Shown one piece after another: positions 11,003 through 22,795 of a stretch of DNA of 64,000 nt. The DNA is from Diplolepis rosae (Eukaryota > Arthropoda > Insecta > Hymenoptera > Diplolepididae), in the NCBI GenBank assembly GCA_030998225.1, contig JAPYXD010000466.1:2831001-2895000 (forward strand). Direction: 5' to 3'. Position 1 is the stretch's first letter. The number at the start of each line of letters is the position of its first letter. The translations under genes and the position numbers were made by a program. The notes below the pieces were generated by a model. The model was not told the origin of the DNA. It searched no databases and saw only the letters and a list, made by a program, of their open reading frames with translations.

Positions 11003-13363
11003 TAACTCCACTAATTAATTTGAAATCAATTAAATCCGCAAGGCGGAGCCACTAGGCGATATAAGGAGATCTTCCTTTGGAGAAAGAGATGTCGGCGCCT
11101 GTAGAACTCAGTGGTTAGAGAAGTAGGCCGGCAATCGAAAGTCCATGGCTCGAATCCCAGCTCAGTCCAAAGCGTTCTTTTTTACACAGAAAGATTTTCA
11201 AATTCTTTAATATTTGAATTTATTGGCATTATTTGCGATATAAGTGTTTGAAATTGTCTACCAGGACACCTGTCGGCAACGTATCCTATTTGAAACGTGA
11301 CTCGTAATTCTTCGATGATGTAGGCTGTGGAAGAAATTTCTAACTCCACTAATTAATCTGAAATCAATTAAACCCGCAAGGCGGAGCCACTAGACGGTAC
11401 AAGGAGATCTTCATTTGAGAAAGAGATGTCGGCGCCTGTGTAGCACAGTGGTTAGAACAGTAGACCGGCAATCGAAAGATCATGGCTCAAATGCCAGCGC
11501 AGTCCAAAGCGTCCTTTTTTACACAGAAAGATTTTCAAATTCTTTAATATTTGAATTTATTGGCATTATTTCCGATATAAGAGTTTGAAATTGTTCTCGA
11601 GGACACCTGTCGGCAACGTATGCTATCTGTTACGCGACTAGTGATTCTCCGATGGTGTAGGTAGTGGCAGAAATTTCAAACTCGAGTCCCAGCGCAGTCC
11701 AAAGTTCCTTTTCTCTACAGACAGATTTGCAAATTCATTAAAATTTAAATTAACGGGGATTATTTACGATTAATGAATTTATATTGTCTACGGGGACACC
11801 TGTCTGCAACGTATCCTATTTGAAACGTGACTCGTAATTCTTCGATGATGTAGGCTGTGGAAGAAATTTCTAACTCCACTAATTAATCTGAAATCAATTA
11901 AACGCGCAAGGCGGAGCCACTAGGCGATATAAGGAGATCTTCCTTTGAAGAACGAGATTTCGGCGCCTGTAAAACTCAGTGGTTAGAACAGTAGACCGGC
12001 AATCGAAAGACCATGGCTCGAATGCCAGCGCAGTCCAAAGCGTACTTTTTTACACAGAAAGATTTTCAAATTCTTTAATATTTGAATTTATTGGCATTAT
12101 TTGCGATATAAGAGCTTGAAATTGTCTACGAGGACATCTGTCATCAATGTATCCTATCTGTTACGCGACTAGTGATTCTTAGATCATGCAGGCAGTGGCA
12201 GAAATTTCTATCACAACTAATTAATTCGAAATCATTTATAGCTGCAAGGCGGAGCCACTAGGCGATATAAGGAGATCTTCCTTTGGAGAAAGAGATGTCG
12301 GCGCCTGTAGAACTCAGTGGTTAGAGAAGTAGGCCGGCAATCGAAAGACCATGGCTCGAATCCCAGCGCAGTTCAAAGCGTCCTTTTTTACACAGGAAAA
12401 TTTTCAAATTCCTTAATATTTGAATTTATTGGCATTATATGCGATATAAGAGTTTGAAATTGTCTACGAGGACACCTGTCGGCAACGTATGCTATCTGTT
12501 ACGCGACTAGTGATTCTCCGATGGTGTAGGTAGTGGCAGAAATTTTAAACTCGAGTCCCAGCGCAGTCCAAAGTTCCTTTTCTCTACAGACAGATTTGCA
12601 AATTCATTAAAATTTAAATTAATGGGTATTATTTACGATTGATGAATTTTTATTGTCTACGGGGACACCTGTCGGCAACGTATCCTATTTGACACGCGAC
12701 TAGTAATTCTCCGGTAATGTCGGCTGTGGAAGAAATTTCTAACTGAACTAATTAATTTGAAATCAATTAAACCCGAAAGGCGAAGCCACTAGGCGATATA
12801 AGGAGATCTTCCTTTGGAGAAAGAGATGTCGGCGCCTGTAAAACTCAGTGGTTAGAGCAGTAGACCGGCAATCGAAAGAACATGGCTCGAATGCCAGCGC
12901 AGTCCAAAGCGTCCTTTTTTACACAGAAAGATTTTCAAATTCTTTAATATTTGAATCTACTGGCATTATTTGCGATATAAGAGTTTGAAATTGTCTACGA
13001 GGACACCTGTCGGCAACTTATCCTATCTGTTACGCGACTAGTGATTCTCCGATGGTGTAGGTAGTGGCAGAAATTTCAAACTCGAGTCCCAGCGCAGTCC
13101 AAAGTGCCTTTTCTCTACAGACAGATTTGCAAATACTTTAAAATTTAAATTAATGGGTATTATTTACGATATATGAATTTATATTGTCTACGGGGACACC
13201 TGTCTGCAACGTATCCTATTTGAAACGTGACTCGTAATTCTTCGATGATGTAGGCTGTGGAAGAAATTTCTAACTCCACTAATTAATCTGAAATCAACTA
13301 AACGCGCAAGGCGGAGCCACTAGAAGGTATAAGGAGATCTTCCTTTGAGAAAGAGATGTCGGC

Positions 13364-13435
13364 GCCTGTGTAGCTCAGTGGTTAGAACAGTAGACCGGCA
13401 ATCGAAAGACCATGGCTCGAATGCCAGCGCAGTCC
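13364..13435 (+). pseudogene. tRNA-like head with intact A-box
   Basis: The acceptor strands GCCTGTG and CGCAGTC pair at six of seven positions (one a G-T wobble), leaving only pair 2-71 mismatched. The A-box is intact. The D-stem has one change (agaac for agagc). The T-arm is CTCGAATGCC. It is the best acceptor stem among the intact-A-box copies. Confidence 0.55.
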
Positions 13436-14227
13436 AAAGCGTCCTTTTTTACACAGAAAGATTTTCAAATTCTTTAATATTTGAATTTATTGGCATTATT
13501 TGCGATATAAGAGTTTGAAATTGTCTACCAGGACACCTGTCGGCAATGTATCCTATCTGTTACGCGACTAGTGTTTCTTAGATCATGGAGGCAGTGGCAG
13601 AAATTTCAAACTCGAGTCCCAGCGCAGTCCAAAGTGCCGTTTCTCTACAGAGAGATTTGCAAATTCATTAAAATTTAAATTAATGGGTATTATTTACGAT
13701 ATATGAATTTATATTGTCTACGGGGACACCTGTCTGCAACGTATCCTATTTGAAACGTGACTCGTATTTCTTCTATGATGTAGGCTGTGGAAGAAATTTC
13801 TAACTCAACTAATTAATTTGAAATCAATTAAACCCGCAAGGCGGAGCCACTAGGCGATATGTGAAGATCTTCCTTTGGAGAAAGAGATGTCGGAGCCTGT
13901 AAAACTCAGTGGTTAGAGCAGTAGACCGGCAATCGAAAGACCATGCCTTGAATGCCAGCGCAGTCCAAAGCGTCCTTTTTTACACAGAAAGATTTTCAAA
14001 TTCTTTAATATTTGAATTTATTGGCATTATTTGCGATATAAGAGTTTGAAATTGTCTACGAGGACACCTGTCGGCAACGTATCCTATTTGACACGCGACT
14101 AGTAATTCTCCGATAATGTAGGCTGTGGAAAAAATTTCTAACTCCACTAATTAATTTGAAATCAATTGAACCCGCAAGGCGGAGCCACTAGACGGTATAA
14201 GGAGATCTTCCTTTGAGAAAGAGATGT

Positions 14228-14513
14228 CGGCGCCTGTAAAACTCAGTGGTTTGAGCAGTAGACCCTCAATCGAAAGACCATGGCTCGAATGCCAGCGCAA
14301 TCCAAAGCGTCCTTTTTTACACAGAAAGATTTTCAAATTCTTTAATATTTGAATTTATTGGCATTATTTGCGATATAAGAGTTTGAAATTGTCTACGAGG
14401 ACACCTGTCGGCAACGTATCATATCTGAAACGCGACTCGTAATTCTTCGATGATGTAGGCTGTGGAAGATCTTGTGTGGAGATGTGGAGATCTTCCTTTG
14501 AAGAAAGAGATTT
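14228..14513 (+). repeat. 286-bp monomer with 52-bp deletion, copy 1
   Basis: The tail reads gtggaagatcttgtgtgg and then gagatgtggagatcttcc (14463-14498). This joins gtggaag directly to the next leader and removes the aattaatttg and gcaaggcggagcc blocks and the TATA-like motif. A short gtggagat repeat sits at the join. The following head at 14514 is intact in length. Confidence 0.85.
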
Positions 14514-14861
14514 CGACGCCTGTAGAACTCAGTGGTTAGAGCAGTAGCCAGGCAATCGAAAGACCATGGCTTTAATCCCAGAGCAGGCAAAGCTCCCTTT
14601 TTTACATTTAAAGATTTTCAAATCCTTTAATATTTGAATTTATTGGCATTTCTTGCGGTATAAGAGTTTAAAATTGTCTACAAGGAGACCTGTCGGCAAC
14701 TTATCCTATCTGTTACGCGACTAGTGTTTCTTAGATCATGGAGGCAGTGGAAGATATTTCTATCTCAACTAATTAATTCGAAATCATTTATAGCTGCAAG
14801 GCGGAGCCACTAGGCGATATAAGGAGATTTTCCTTCGGAGAAAGAGATGTCGGCGCCTGTG

Positions 14862-14872
14862 TAGCTCAGTGG
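14862..14872 (+). promoter_or_regulatory. intact A-box (example copy)
   Basis: TAGCTCAGTGG at tRNA positions 8-19 matches the polymerase III A-box consensus TRGYNNANNNGG apart from normal D-loop length variation. The D-stem pairs fully: GCTC with the following GAGC. This state is kept in 13 of 163 heads. The usual form in the array is AAACTCAGTGG or GAACTCAGTGG. Confidence 0.55.
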
Positions 14873-14904
14873 TTAGAGCGGTAGGCCGGCAATCGAAAGA
14901 CCAT

Positions 14905-14915
14905 GGCTCGAATCC
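14905..14915 (+). promoter_or_regulatory. B-box (example copy)
   Basis: GGCTCGAATCC differs from the B-box consensus GGTTCGANNCC only by C for T at tRNA position 54. It lies 43 bp after the A-box start, the spacing of a tRNA gene without an intron. Most copies read GGCTCGAATGC, which also breaks one T-stem pair. Short monomers keep a derivative of this box, ACTCGAATCCC, with no A-box before it. Confidence 0.5.
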
Positions 14916-15381
14916 CAGCGCAGATCAAAGCGTCCTTTTTTACACAGGAAAATTTTCAAATTCCTTAATTATTTTGAATTTATTGGCATTATTTGCGATA
15001 TAAGAGTTTGAAATTGTCTACCAGGACACCTGTCGGCAACTTATCCTATCTGTTACGCGACTAGTGATTCTCCGATGGTGTAGGTAGTGGCAGAAATTTC
15101 AAACTCGCATCCCAGCGCAGTCCAAAGTGCCTTTTCTCTACAGACAGATTTGCAAATTCATTAAAATTTAAGTTAATGGGTATTATTTACGATTAATGAA
15201 TTTTTATTGTCTACGGGACACCTGTCGGCAACGTATCCTATTTGACACGCGACTAGTAATTCTCCGATAATGTAGGCTGTGGAAAAAATTTCTAACTCCA
15301 CTAATTAATTTGAAATCAATTGAACCCGCAAGGCGGAGCCACTAGACGGTATAAGGAGATCTTCCTTTGAGAAAGAGATGT

Positions 15382-15665
15382 CGGCGCCTGTAAAACTCAG
15401 TGGTTACAGCAGTAGACCGGCAGTCGAAAGACCATGGCTCGAATGCCAGCGCAGTCCATCGCGTCCTTTTTACACCGAAAGATTTTCAAATTCTTTAATA
15501 TTTGAATTATTGGCATTATTTGCGATATAAGAGTTTGAAATTGTCTACGAGGACACCTGTCGGCAACGTATCCCTATTTAAACGTGACACGTAATTCTTC
15601 GATGATGTAGGCTGTGGAAGATCTTGTGTGGAGATGTGGAGATCTTCCTTTGGAGAAAGAGATTT
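15382..15665 (+). repeat. 284-bp monomer with 52-bp deletion, copy 2
   Basis: The junction at about 15613-15650 is the same as in the 14228 unit, so the units are copies of one event. The head is of G type (ttacagcag, gtccatcgcg). Confidence 0.85.
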
Positions 15666-17252
15666 CGGCGCCTGTAAAACTCAGTGGTTGGAACAGTAGA
15701 CCGGCAATCAAAGACCATGGCTCGAATGCCAGCGCAGTCCAAAGCGTCCTTTTTTACACAGAAAGATTTTCAAATTCTTTAATATTTGAATTTATTGGCA
15801 TTATTTGCGATATAAGAGTTTGAAATTTTCTACGAGGACACCTGTCGGCAACTTATCCTATCTGTTACGCGACTAGTGATTCTCCGATGGTGTAGGTAGT
15901 GGCAGAAATTTCAAACTCGAGTCCCAGCGCAGTCCAGTGTTCCTTTTCTCTACAGACAGATTTGCAAAATCTTTAAAATTTAAATTAATGGGTATTATTT
16001 ACGATATATGAAATTATATTGTCTACGTGGACACCTGTCGGCAACGTATTCTATTTGAAACGTGACTCGTAATTCTTCGATGATGTAGGCTGTGGAAGAA
16101 ATTTCTAACTCCACTAATTAATCTGAAATCAATTAAACCCGCAAGGCGGAGCCACTAGACGGTACAAGGAGATCTTCATTTGAGAAAGAGATGTCGGCGC
16201 CTGTGTAGCACAGTGGTTAGAACAGTAGACCGGCAATCGAAAGATCATGGCTCGAATGCCAGCGCAGTCCATCGCGTCCTTTTTACACCGAAAGATTTTC
16301 AAATTCAACAATATTTGAATTTATTGGCATTATTTGCGATATAAGTGTTTGAAATTGTATACGAGGACACCTGTCGGCAACTTATCCTATCTTTTACGCG
16401 ACTAGTGATTCTCCGATGGTGTAGGTAGTGGCATAAATTTCAAACTCGAATCCCAGCGCAGTCCAAAGTGCCTTTTCTCTACAGACAGATTTGCAAATTC
16501 ATTAAAATTTAAATTAATGGGTATTATTTACGATTAATGAATTTATATTGTCTACGGGGACAACTGTCAGCAACGTATCCTATTTAAACGTGACACGTAA
16601 TTCTTCGATGATGTAGGCTGTGGAAGAAATTTCTAACTGAACTAATTAATTTGAAATCAATTAAACCCGAAAGGCGAAGCCACTAGGCGATATGTGGAGA
16701 TCTTCCTTTGGAGAAAGAGATGTCGGCGCCTGTAAAACTCAGTGGTTTGAGCAGTAGACCCTCAATCGAAAGACCATGGCTCGAATGCCAGCGCAATCCA
16801 AAGCGTCCTTTTTTACACAGAAAGATTTTCAATTTCTTTAATATTTGAATTTATTGGCATTATTTGCGATATAAGAGTTTGAAATTGTCTACCAGGACAC
16901 CTGTCGGCAACTTATCCTATCTGTTACGCGACTAGTGATTCTCCGATGGTGTAGGTAGTGGCAGAAATTTCAAACTCGCATCCCAGCGCAGTCCAAAGTG
17001 CCTTTTCTCTACAGACAGATTTGCAAATTCATTAAAATTTAAGTTAATGGGTATTATTTACGATTAATGAATTTTTATTGTCTACGGGACACCTGTCGGC
17101 AACGTATCCTATTTGACACGCGACTAGTAATTCTCCGATAATGTAGGCTGTGGAAAAAATTTCTAACTCCACTAATTAATTTGAAATCAATTGAACCCGC
17201 AAGGCGGAGCCACTAGACGGTATAAGGAGATCTTCCTTTGAGAAAGAGATTT

Positions 17253-17536
17253 CGGCGCCTGTAAAACTCAGTGGTTACAGCAGTAGACCGGCAATCAAAA
17301 GACCATGGATCGAATGCCAGCGCAGTCCATCGCGTCCTTTTTACACCGAAAGATTTTCAAATTCTTTAATATTTGAATTTTTGGCATTATTTGCGATATA
17401 AGACTTTGAAATTGTCTACGAGGACACCTGTGGGCAACGTATCCTATTTGAAACGTGACTCGTAATTCTTCGATGATGTAGGCTGTGGAAGATCTTGTGT
17501 GGAGATGTGGAGATCTTCCTTTGAAGAAAGAGATTT
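17253..17536 (+). repeat. 284-bp monomer with 52-bp deletion, copy 3
   Basis: The junction at about 17483-17520 matches the other two. The unit lies 1,871 bp after copy 2, within the 1.87-kb duplication. Its head shares ggcaatcaaaagacc with copies at 27466, 34585, 53290 and 58258. Confidence 0.85.
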
Positions 17537-19374
17537 CGACGCCTGTAAAACTCAGTGGTTAGAACAGTAGACCGGCAATCGAAAGACCATGGCTCGAATG
17601 CCAGCGCAGTCCAAAGCGTCGTTTTTTACACAGAAAGATTTTCAAATTCTTTAATATTTGAATTTATTGGCATTATTTGCGATATAAGAGTTTGAAATTG
17701 TTTACCAGGACACGTGTCGGCAATGTATCCTATCTGTTACGCGACTAGTGTTTCTTAGATCATGGAGGCAGTGGAAGAAATTTCTATCTCAACTAATTAA
17801 TTCGAAATAATTTATAGCTACAAGGCGGAGCCACTAGGCGATATAAGGAGATCTTCCTTTGGAGAAAGAGATGTCGGCGCCTGTAAAACTCAGTGGTTAG
17901 AGCAGTAGACCGGCAATCGAAAGAACATGGCTCGAATGCCAGCGCAGTCCAAAGCGTCCTTTTTTACACAGAAAGATTTTCAAATTCTTTAATATTTAAA
18001 TTTATTGGCATTATTTGCGATATAAGAGTTTGAAATTTTCTACGAGGACACCTGTCGGCAACTTATCCTATCTATTACGCGACTAGTGATTCTCCGATGG
18101 TGTAGGTAGTGGCATAAATTTCAAACTCGAATCCCAGCGCAGTCCAGTGTTCCTTTTCTCTACAGACAGATTTGCAAAATCTTTAAAATTTAAATTAATG
18201 GGTATTATTTACGATATATGAAATTATATTGTCTACGGGGACACCTGTCTGCAACGGATCCTATTTGAAACGTGACTCGTAATTCTTCGATGATGTAGGC
18301 TGTGGAAGAAATTTCTAACTCCACTAATTAATCTGAAATCAATTAAACCCGCAAGGCGGAGCCACTAGACGGTACAAGGAGATCTTCATTTGAGAAAGAG
18401 ATGTCGGCGCCTGTGTAGCACAGTGGTTAGAACAGTAGACCGGCAATCGAAAGATCATGGCTCGAATGCCAGCGCAGTCCAAAGCGTCCTTTTTAAACAG
18501 AAAGATTTTCAAATTCAACAATATTTGAATTTATTGGCATTATTTGCGATATAAGTGTTTGAAATTGTATACGAGGACACCTGTCGGCAACTTATCCTAT
18601 CTTTTACGCGACTAGTGATTCTCCGATGGTGTAGGTAGTGGCATAAATTTCAAACTCGAATCCCAACGCAGTCCAAAGTGCCTTTTCTCTACAGACAGAT
18701 TTGCAAATTCATTAAAATTTAAATTAATGGGTATTATTTACGATTAATGAATTTATATTGTCTACGGGGACAACTGTCAGCAACGTATCCTATTTAAACG
18801 TGACACGTAATTCTTCGATGATGTAGGCTGTGGAAGAAATTTCTAACTCAACTAATTAATTTGAAATCAATTAAACCCGCAAGGCGGAGCCACTAGGCGA
18901 TATGTGGAGATCTTCCTTTGGAGAAAGAGATGTCGGCGCCTGTAAAACTCAGTGGTTTGAGCAGTAGACCCTCAATCGAAAGACCATGGCTCGAATGCCA
19001 GCGCAATCCAAAGCGTCCTTTTTTACACAGAAAGATTTTCAATTTCTTTAATATTTGAATTTATTGGCATTATTTGCGATATAAGAGTTTGAAATTGTCT
19101 ACCAGGACACCTGTCGGCAACTTATCCTATCTGTTACGCGACTAGTGATTCTCCGATGGTGTAGGTAGTGGCAGAAATTTCAAACTCGCATCCCAGCGCA
19201 GTCCAAAGTGCCTTTTCTCTACAGACAGATTTGCAAATTCATTAAAATTTAAGTTAATGGGTATTATTTACGATTAATGAATTTTTATTGTCTACGGGGA
19301 CAACTGTCTATAATGTATCCTATTTGAAACGTGACACGTAATTCTTCGATGATGTAGGCAGTGCAAGAAGTTTC

Positions 19375-22300
19375 TAACTCAACTAATTAATTTGAAATCA
19401 ATTAAACCCGCAAGGCGGAGCCACTAGGCGATATAAGGAGATCTTCCTTTGGAGAAAGAGATGTCGGCGCCTGTAGAACTCAGTGGTTAGAGAAGTAGGC
19501 CGGCAATCGAAAGACCATGGCTCGAATCCCAGCGCAGTCCAAAGTGTCCTTTTCTCTACAGACAGATTTGCAAATTCATTAAAATTTAAATTAATGGGTA
19601 TTATTTACGATTAATGAATTTATATTGTCTACGGGGACAACTGTCAGCAACGTATCCTATTTGAAACGTGACACGTAGTTCTTCGATGATGTAGGCTGTG
19701 CAAGAAGTTTCTAACTCAACTAATTAATTTGAAATCAATTAAACCCGCAAGGCGGAGCCACTAGGCGATATGTGGAGATCTTCCTTTGGAGAAAGAGATG
19801 TCGGCGCCTGTAAAACTCAGTGGTTTGAGCAGTAGACCCTCAATCGAAAGACCATGGCTCGAATGCCAGCGCAATCCAAAGCGTCCTTTTTTACACAGAA
19901 AGATTTTCAATTTCTTTAATATTTGAATTTATTGGCATTATTTGCGATATAAGAGTTAGAAATTGTCTACGAGGACACCTGTCGGCAACATAACCTTTTT
20001 GTTACGCGACTAGTGATTCTCCGATGGTGTAGGTAGTGGCATAAATTTCAAACTCGAATCCCAGCGCAGTCCAAAGTGCCTTTTCTCTACAGACAGATTT
20101 GCAAATTCATTAAAATTTAAATTAATGGGTATTATTTACGATTAATGAATTTATATTGTCTACGAGGATATCTGTCGGCAACGTATCCTGTTTAAAACGC
20201 GACTAGTAATTCTCCTGTAATGTAGGCTGTGGAAGAAATTTCTAACTCAACTAGTTAATTTGAAATTAATTAAACCTGCAAGGCGGAGCCACTACGCGAT
20301 ATAAGGAGAACTTCCTTTGTAGAAAGAGATGTCGGCGCCTGTAGAACTCAGTGGTTAGGGAAGTAGGCCGGCAATCGAAAGACCATAGCTCTAATGCCAG
20401 CGCAGTCCAAAGCGTCCTTTTGTAAATAGAAAGATTTTCAAATTCTTTAATATTTGAATTTACTTTCATTATTTGCGATATAAGAGTTTGAAATTGTCTA
20501 CGAGAACACCTGTCGGCAACGTATCCTATTTGACACGCGACTAGTAATTCTCCGATAATGTAGGCTGTAGAAGAAATTTCTAACTCCACTAATTAATTTG
20601 AAATCAATTAAACCCGCAAGGCGGAGCCACTAGACGGTATAAGGAGATCTTCCTTTGAGAAAGAGATTTCGGCGCCTGTAAAACTCACTGGTTACAGCAG
20701 TAGACCGGCAGTCGAAAGACCATGGCTCGAATGCCAGCTTAGTCCATCGAGTCCTTTTTACAACCAAACATTTTCAAATACTTTAATATTTGAATGTATT
20801 GGCAGTATTTGCGATATAAGAGTTTGTAATTGTCTACGAGGACAACTGTCGGCAACGTATCCTATTTAAAACGCGACTAGTAATTCTTCGGTAATGTTGC
20901 TGTGGAAGAAATTTCTAACTCGACTAATTAATTTGAAATCAATTTAACCCGCAATGCGGAGCCACTAGGCGATGTATGGAGATCTTCCTTTGGAGAAAGA
21001 GATGTCGGCGCCTGTAAAACTCAGTGGTTAGAGCAGTAGACCGGCAATCGAAAGAAAATGGCTCGAATGCCAGCGCAGTCCAAAGCGTCCTTTTTTACAC
21101 AGAAAGATTTTCAAATTCTTTAATATTTGAATCTACTGGCATTATTTGCGATATAAGAGTTTGAAATTGTCTACGGGGACACCTGTCGGCAACGTATCCT
21201 ATTTGACACGCGACTAGTAATTCTCCGATAATGTAGGCTGTGGAAGAAATTTCTAAATCAACTAAGTATTTTCAAATCACTTAAACCCGCAAGGCGCAAC
21301 CACTAGGCGATATGAGGTGATCTTCCTTTGGAGAAAGAGATGTCGGCGCCTGTATAACTCAGTGGTTAGAGCAGCAAGCCGGGAATCGAAAGACCATGGC
21401 TCGAATGCCATCGCAGTCCAAAGCGTCCTTTCTTACACAGAAAGGTTTTAAAATTCTGTAATATTTGAATTTATTGGCATTATTTGCAATATAAGAATGT
21501 GAAATTGTCTACGAGGACACCTGTCGGCAACGTATCCTATTTGACACGCGACTAGTAATTCTCCGATAATGTAGGCTGTGGAAGAAATTTCTAACTCCAC
21601 TAATTAATTTGAAATCAATTAAACCCGCAAGGCGGAGCCACTAGACGGTATAAGGAGATCTTCCTTTGAGAAAGAGATGTCGGCGCCTGTAAAACTCAGT
21701 GGTTACAGCAGTAGACCGGCAGTCGAAAGACCATGGCTCGAATGCCAGCGCAGTCCAAAGCGTCCTTTTTACACCGAAAGATTTTCAAATTCTTTAATAT
21801 TTGAATTTTTGGCATTATTTGCGATATAAGAGTTTGAAATTGTCTACGAGGACATCTGTCGGCAACGTATCCTATTTTACACGCGACTAGTAACTCTCCG
21901 TTAATGTCTGCTGTGGAAGAAATTTCTAACTCAACTAATTAATTTCAAATCAATTAAACCCGAAAGGCGGAGCCACTAGGCGATATGTGGAGATCTTCCT
22001 TTTTGAGAAAGAGATGTCGGCGCCTGTAAAACTCAGTGGTTAGAGCAGTAGACCGGCGATCGAAAGAACATGGCTCGAATGCCAGCGCAGTCCAAAGCGT
22101 CCTTTTTTACACAGAAAGATTTTCAAATTCTTTAATATTTGAATTTTTGTCATTATTTGCGATATAATAGTTTGAAATTGTCTACGAGGACATCTGTCGG
22201 CAACGTATCCTATTTGTCACGCGACTAGTGATTCTCCGGTAATGTTAGCTGTGGAAGAAATATCTAACTAAACAAATAAAATTGAAATCAATTAAACCCG

Positions 22301-22795
22301 AAAGGCGGAGCCACTAGGCGATATTTGAAGATCATCCTTTGGAGAAAGAGATTTCGGCGCCAGTAAAACTCAGAGGTTAGAGCAGTAGACTGGCAATCGA
22401 AAGACCATGGCTCGAATGCCAGCGCAGTCCAAAGCGTACTTTTTTACACAGAAAGATTTTCAAATTCTTTAATATTTGAATTTATTGGCATTATTTGCGA
22501 CTTAAGAGTTTGAAATTGTCTACGAGGACACCTGTCGGCAAATTATTCTATCTGTTACGCGACTAGTGATTCTCCGATGATGTAGGTAGTGGCATAAATT
22601 TCAAACTCGAATCCCAGCGCAGTCCAAAGTGCCTTTTCTCTACAGACAGATTTGCAAATTCTTTTAAATTTAAATTAATGGGTATTATTTACGATATATG
22701 AATTTATATTGTCTACGGGGACAACTGTCAGCAACGTATCCTATTTGAAACGTGACACGTAATTCTTCGATGATGTAGGCTGTGCAAGAAGTTTC
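19375..22795 (+). repeat. mixed block, begins with a hybrid monomer
   Basis: Anchors are 19465 (hybrid), 19802, 20333, 20670, 21006, 21344, 21681, 22018 and 22355, with short monomers at 20050-20242 and 22603-22795. The copies at 20333 (gttagggaagtagg, cactacgcg) and 21006 (gatgtatgg leader, gtaatgttgctg upstream) are the J and L types that reappear in the large higher-order repeats near 49.7 and 50.4 kb. Confidence 0.87.
19465..19801 (+). repeat. hybrid monomer: full head with short-lineage tail
   Basis: The head (gtagaactcag, agagaagtagg, CTCGAATCCC) is that of a full monomer, but from about 19545 it continues as cttttctctacagacag and the whole tail is of the short lineage. Total length is normal (337 bp). 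It is either a crossover in the B-box region or a relic of the full-length ancestor of the short lineage. I saw no second example. Confidence 0.85.

Larger units (their letters stand above)
11003..14764 (+). repeat. short-monomer-rich block and first 52-bp-deletion unit
   Basis: Anchors are 11093, 11430, 11961, 12299, 12830, 13360, 13891, 14228 and 14514. Short monomers lie at 11678-11870, 12547-12739, 13078-13270 and 13608-13800, so three successive full monomers (12830, 13360, 13891) are each preceded by one. The unit from 14228 is only 286 bp because its tail is joined early to the next leader. Confidence 0.88.
14855..14926 (+). pseudogene. tRNA-like head with intact A-box and good B-box
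   Basis: The D-stem is fully paired, the A-box is intact, and the B-box is one base from consensus. The acceptor 3' strand carries a change (cagatc instead of cagtcc), giving a G-T outer pair and one mismatch. The anticodon stem pairs only in part and position 33 is C, so this would not act as a tRNA. Its tail belongs to subfamily H (ggaaaattttc). Confidence 0.55.
14765..19374 (+). repeat. block of overlapping 1.87-kb and 2.21-kb duplications
   Basis: Anchors are 14851, 15382, 15666, 16195, 16724, 17253, 17537, 17875, 18405 and 18934. Short monomers lie at 15101-15292, 15913-16105, 16442-16633, 16972-17163, 18123-18315, 18652-18843 and 19182-19374. Full and short monomers nearly alternate, the highest density of short copies in the window. 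The short copies at 15101 and 16972 share aactcgcatccc, taagttaatggg and ctacgggacacc. Confidence 0.87.

Noticed and set aside
14855..14926. A functional tRNA gene
   Set aside because: Position 33 is C, the anticodon stem pairs only partly, the T-stem has mismatches and position 54 is C. The segment is a relic.
20266..20589. Open frame of 107 codons on the minus strand
   Set aside because: It spans a tail and head of the repeat in antisense, arises from local loss of stops in diverged copies, and has no counterpart of that length in other copies.
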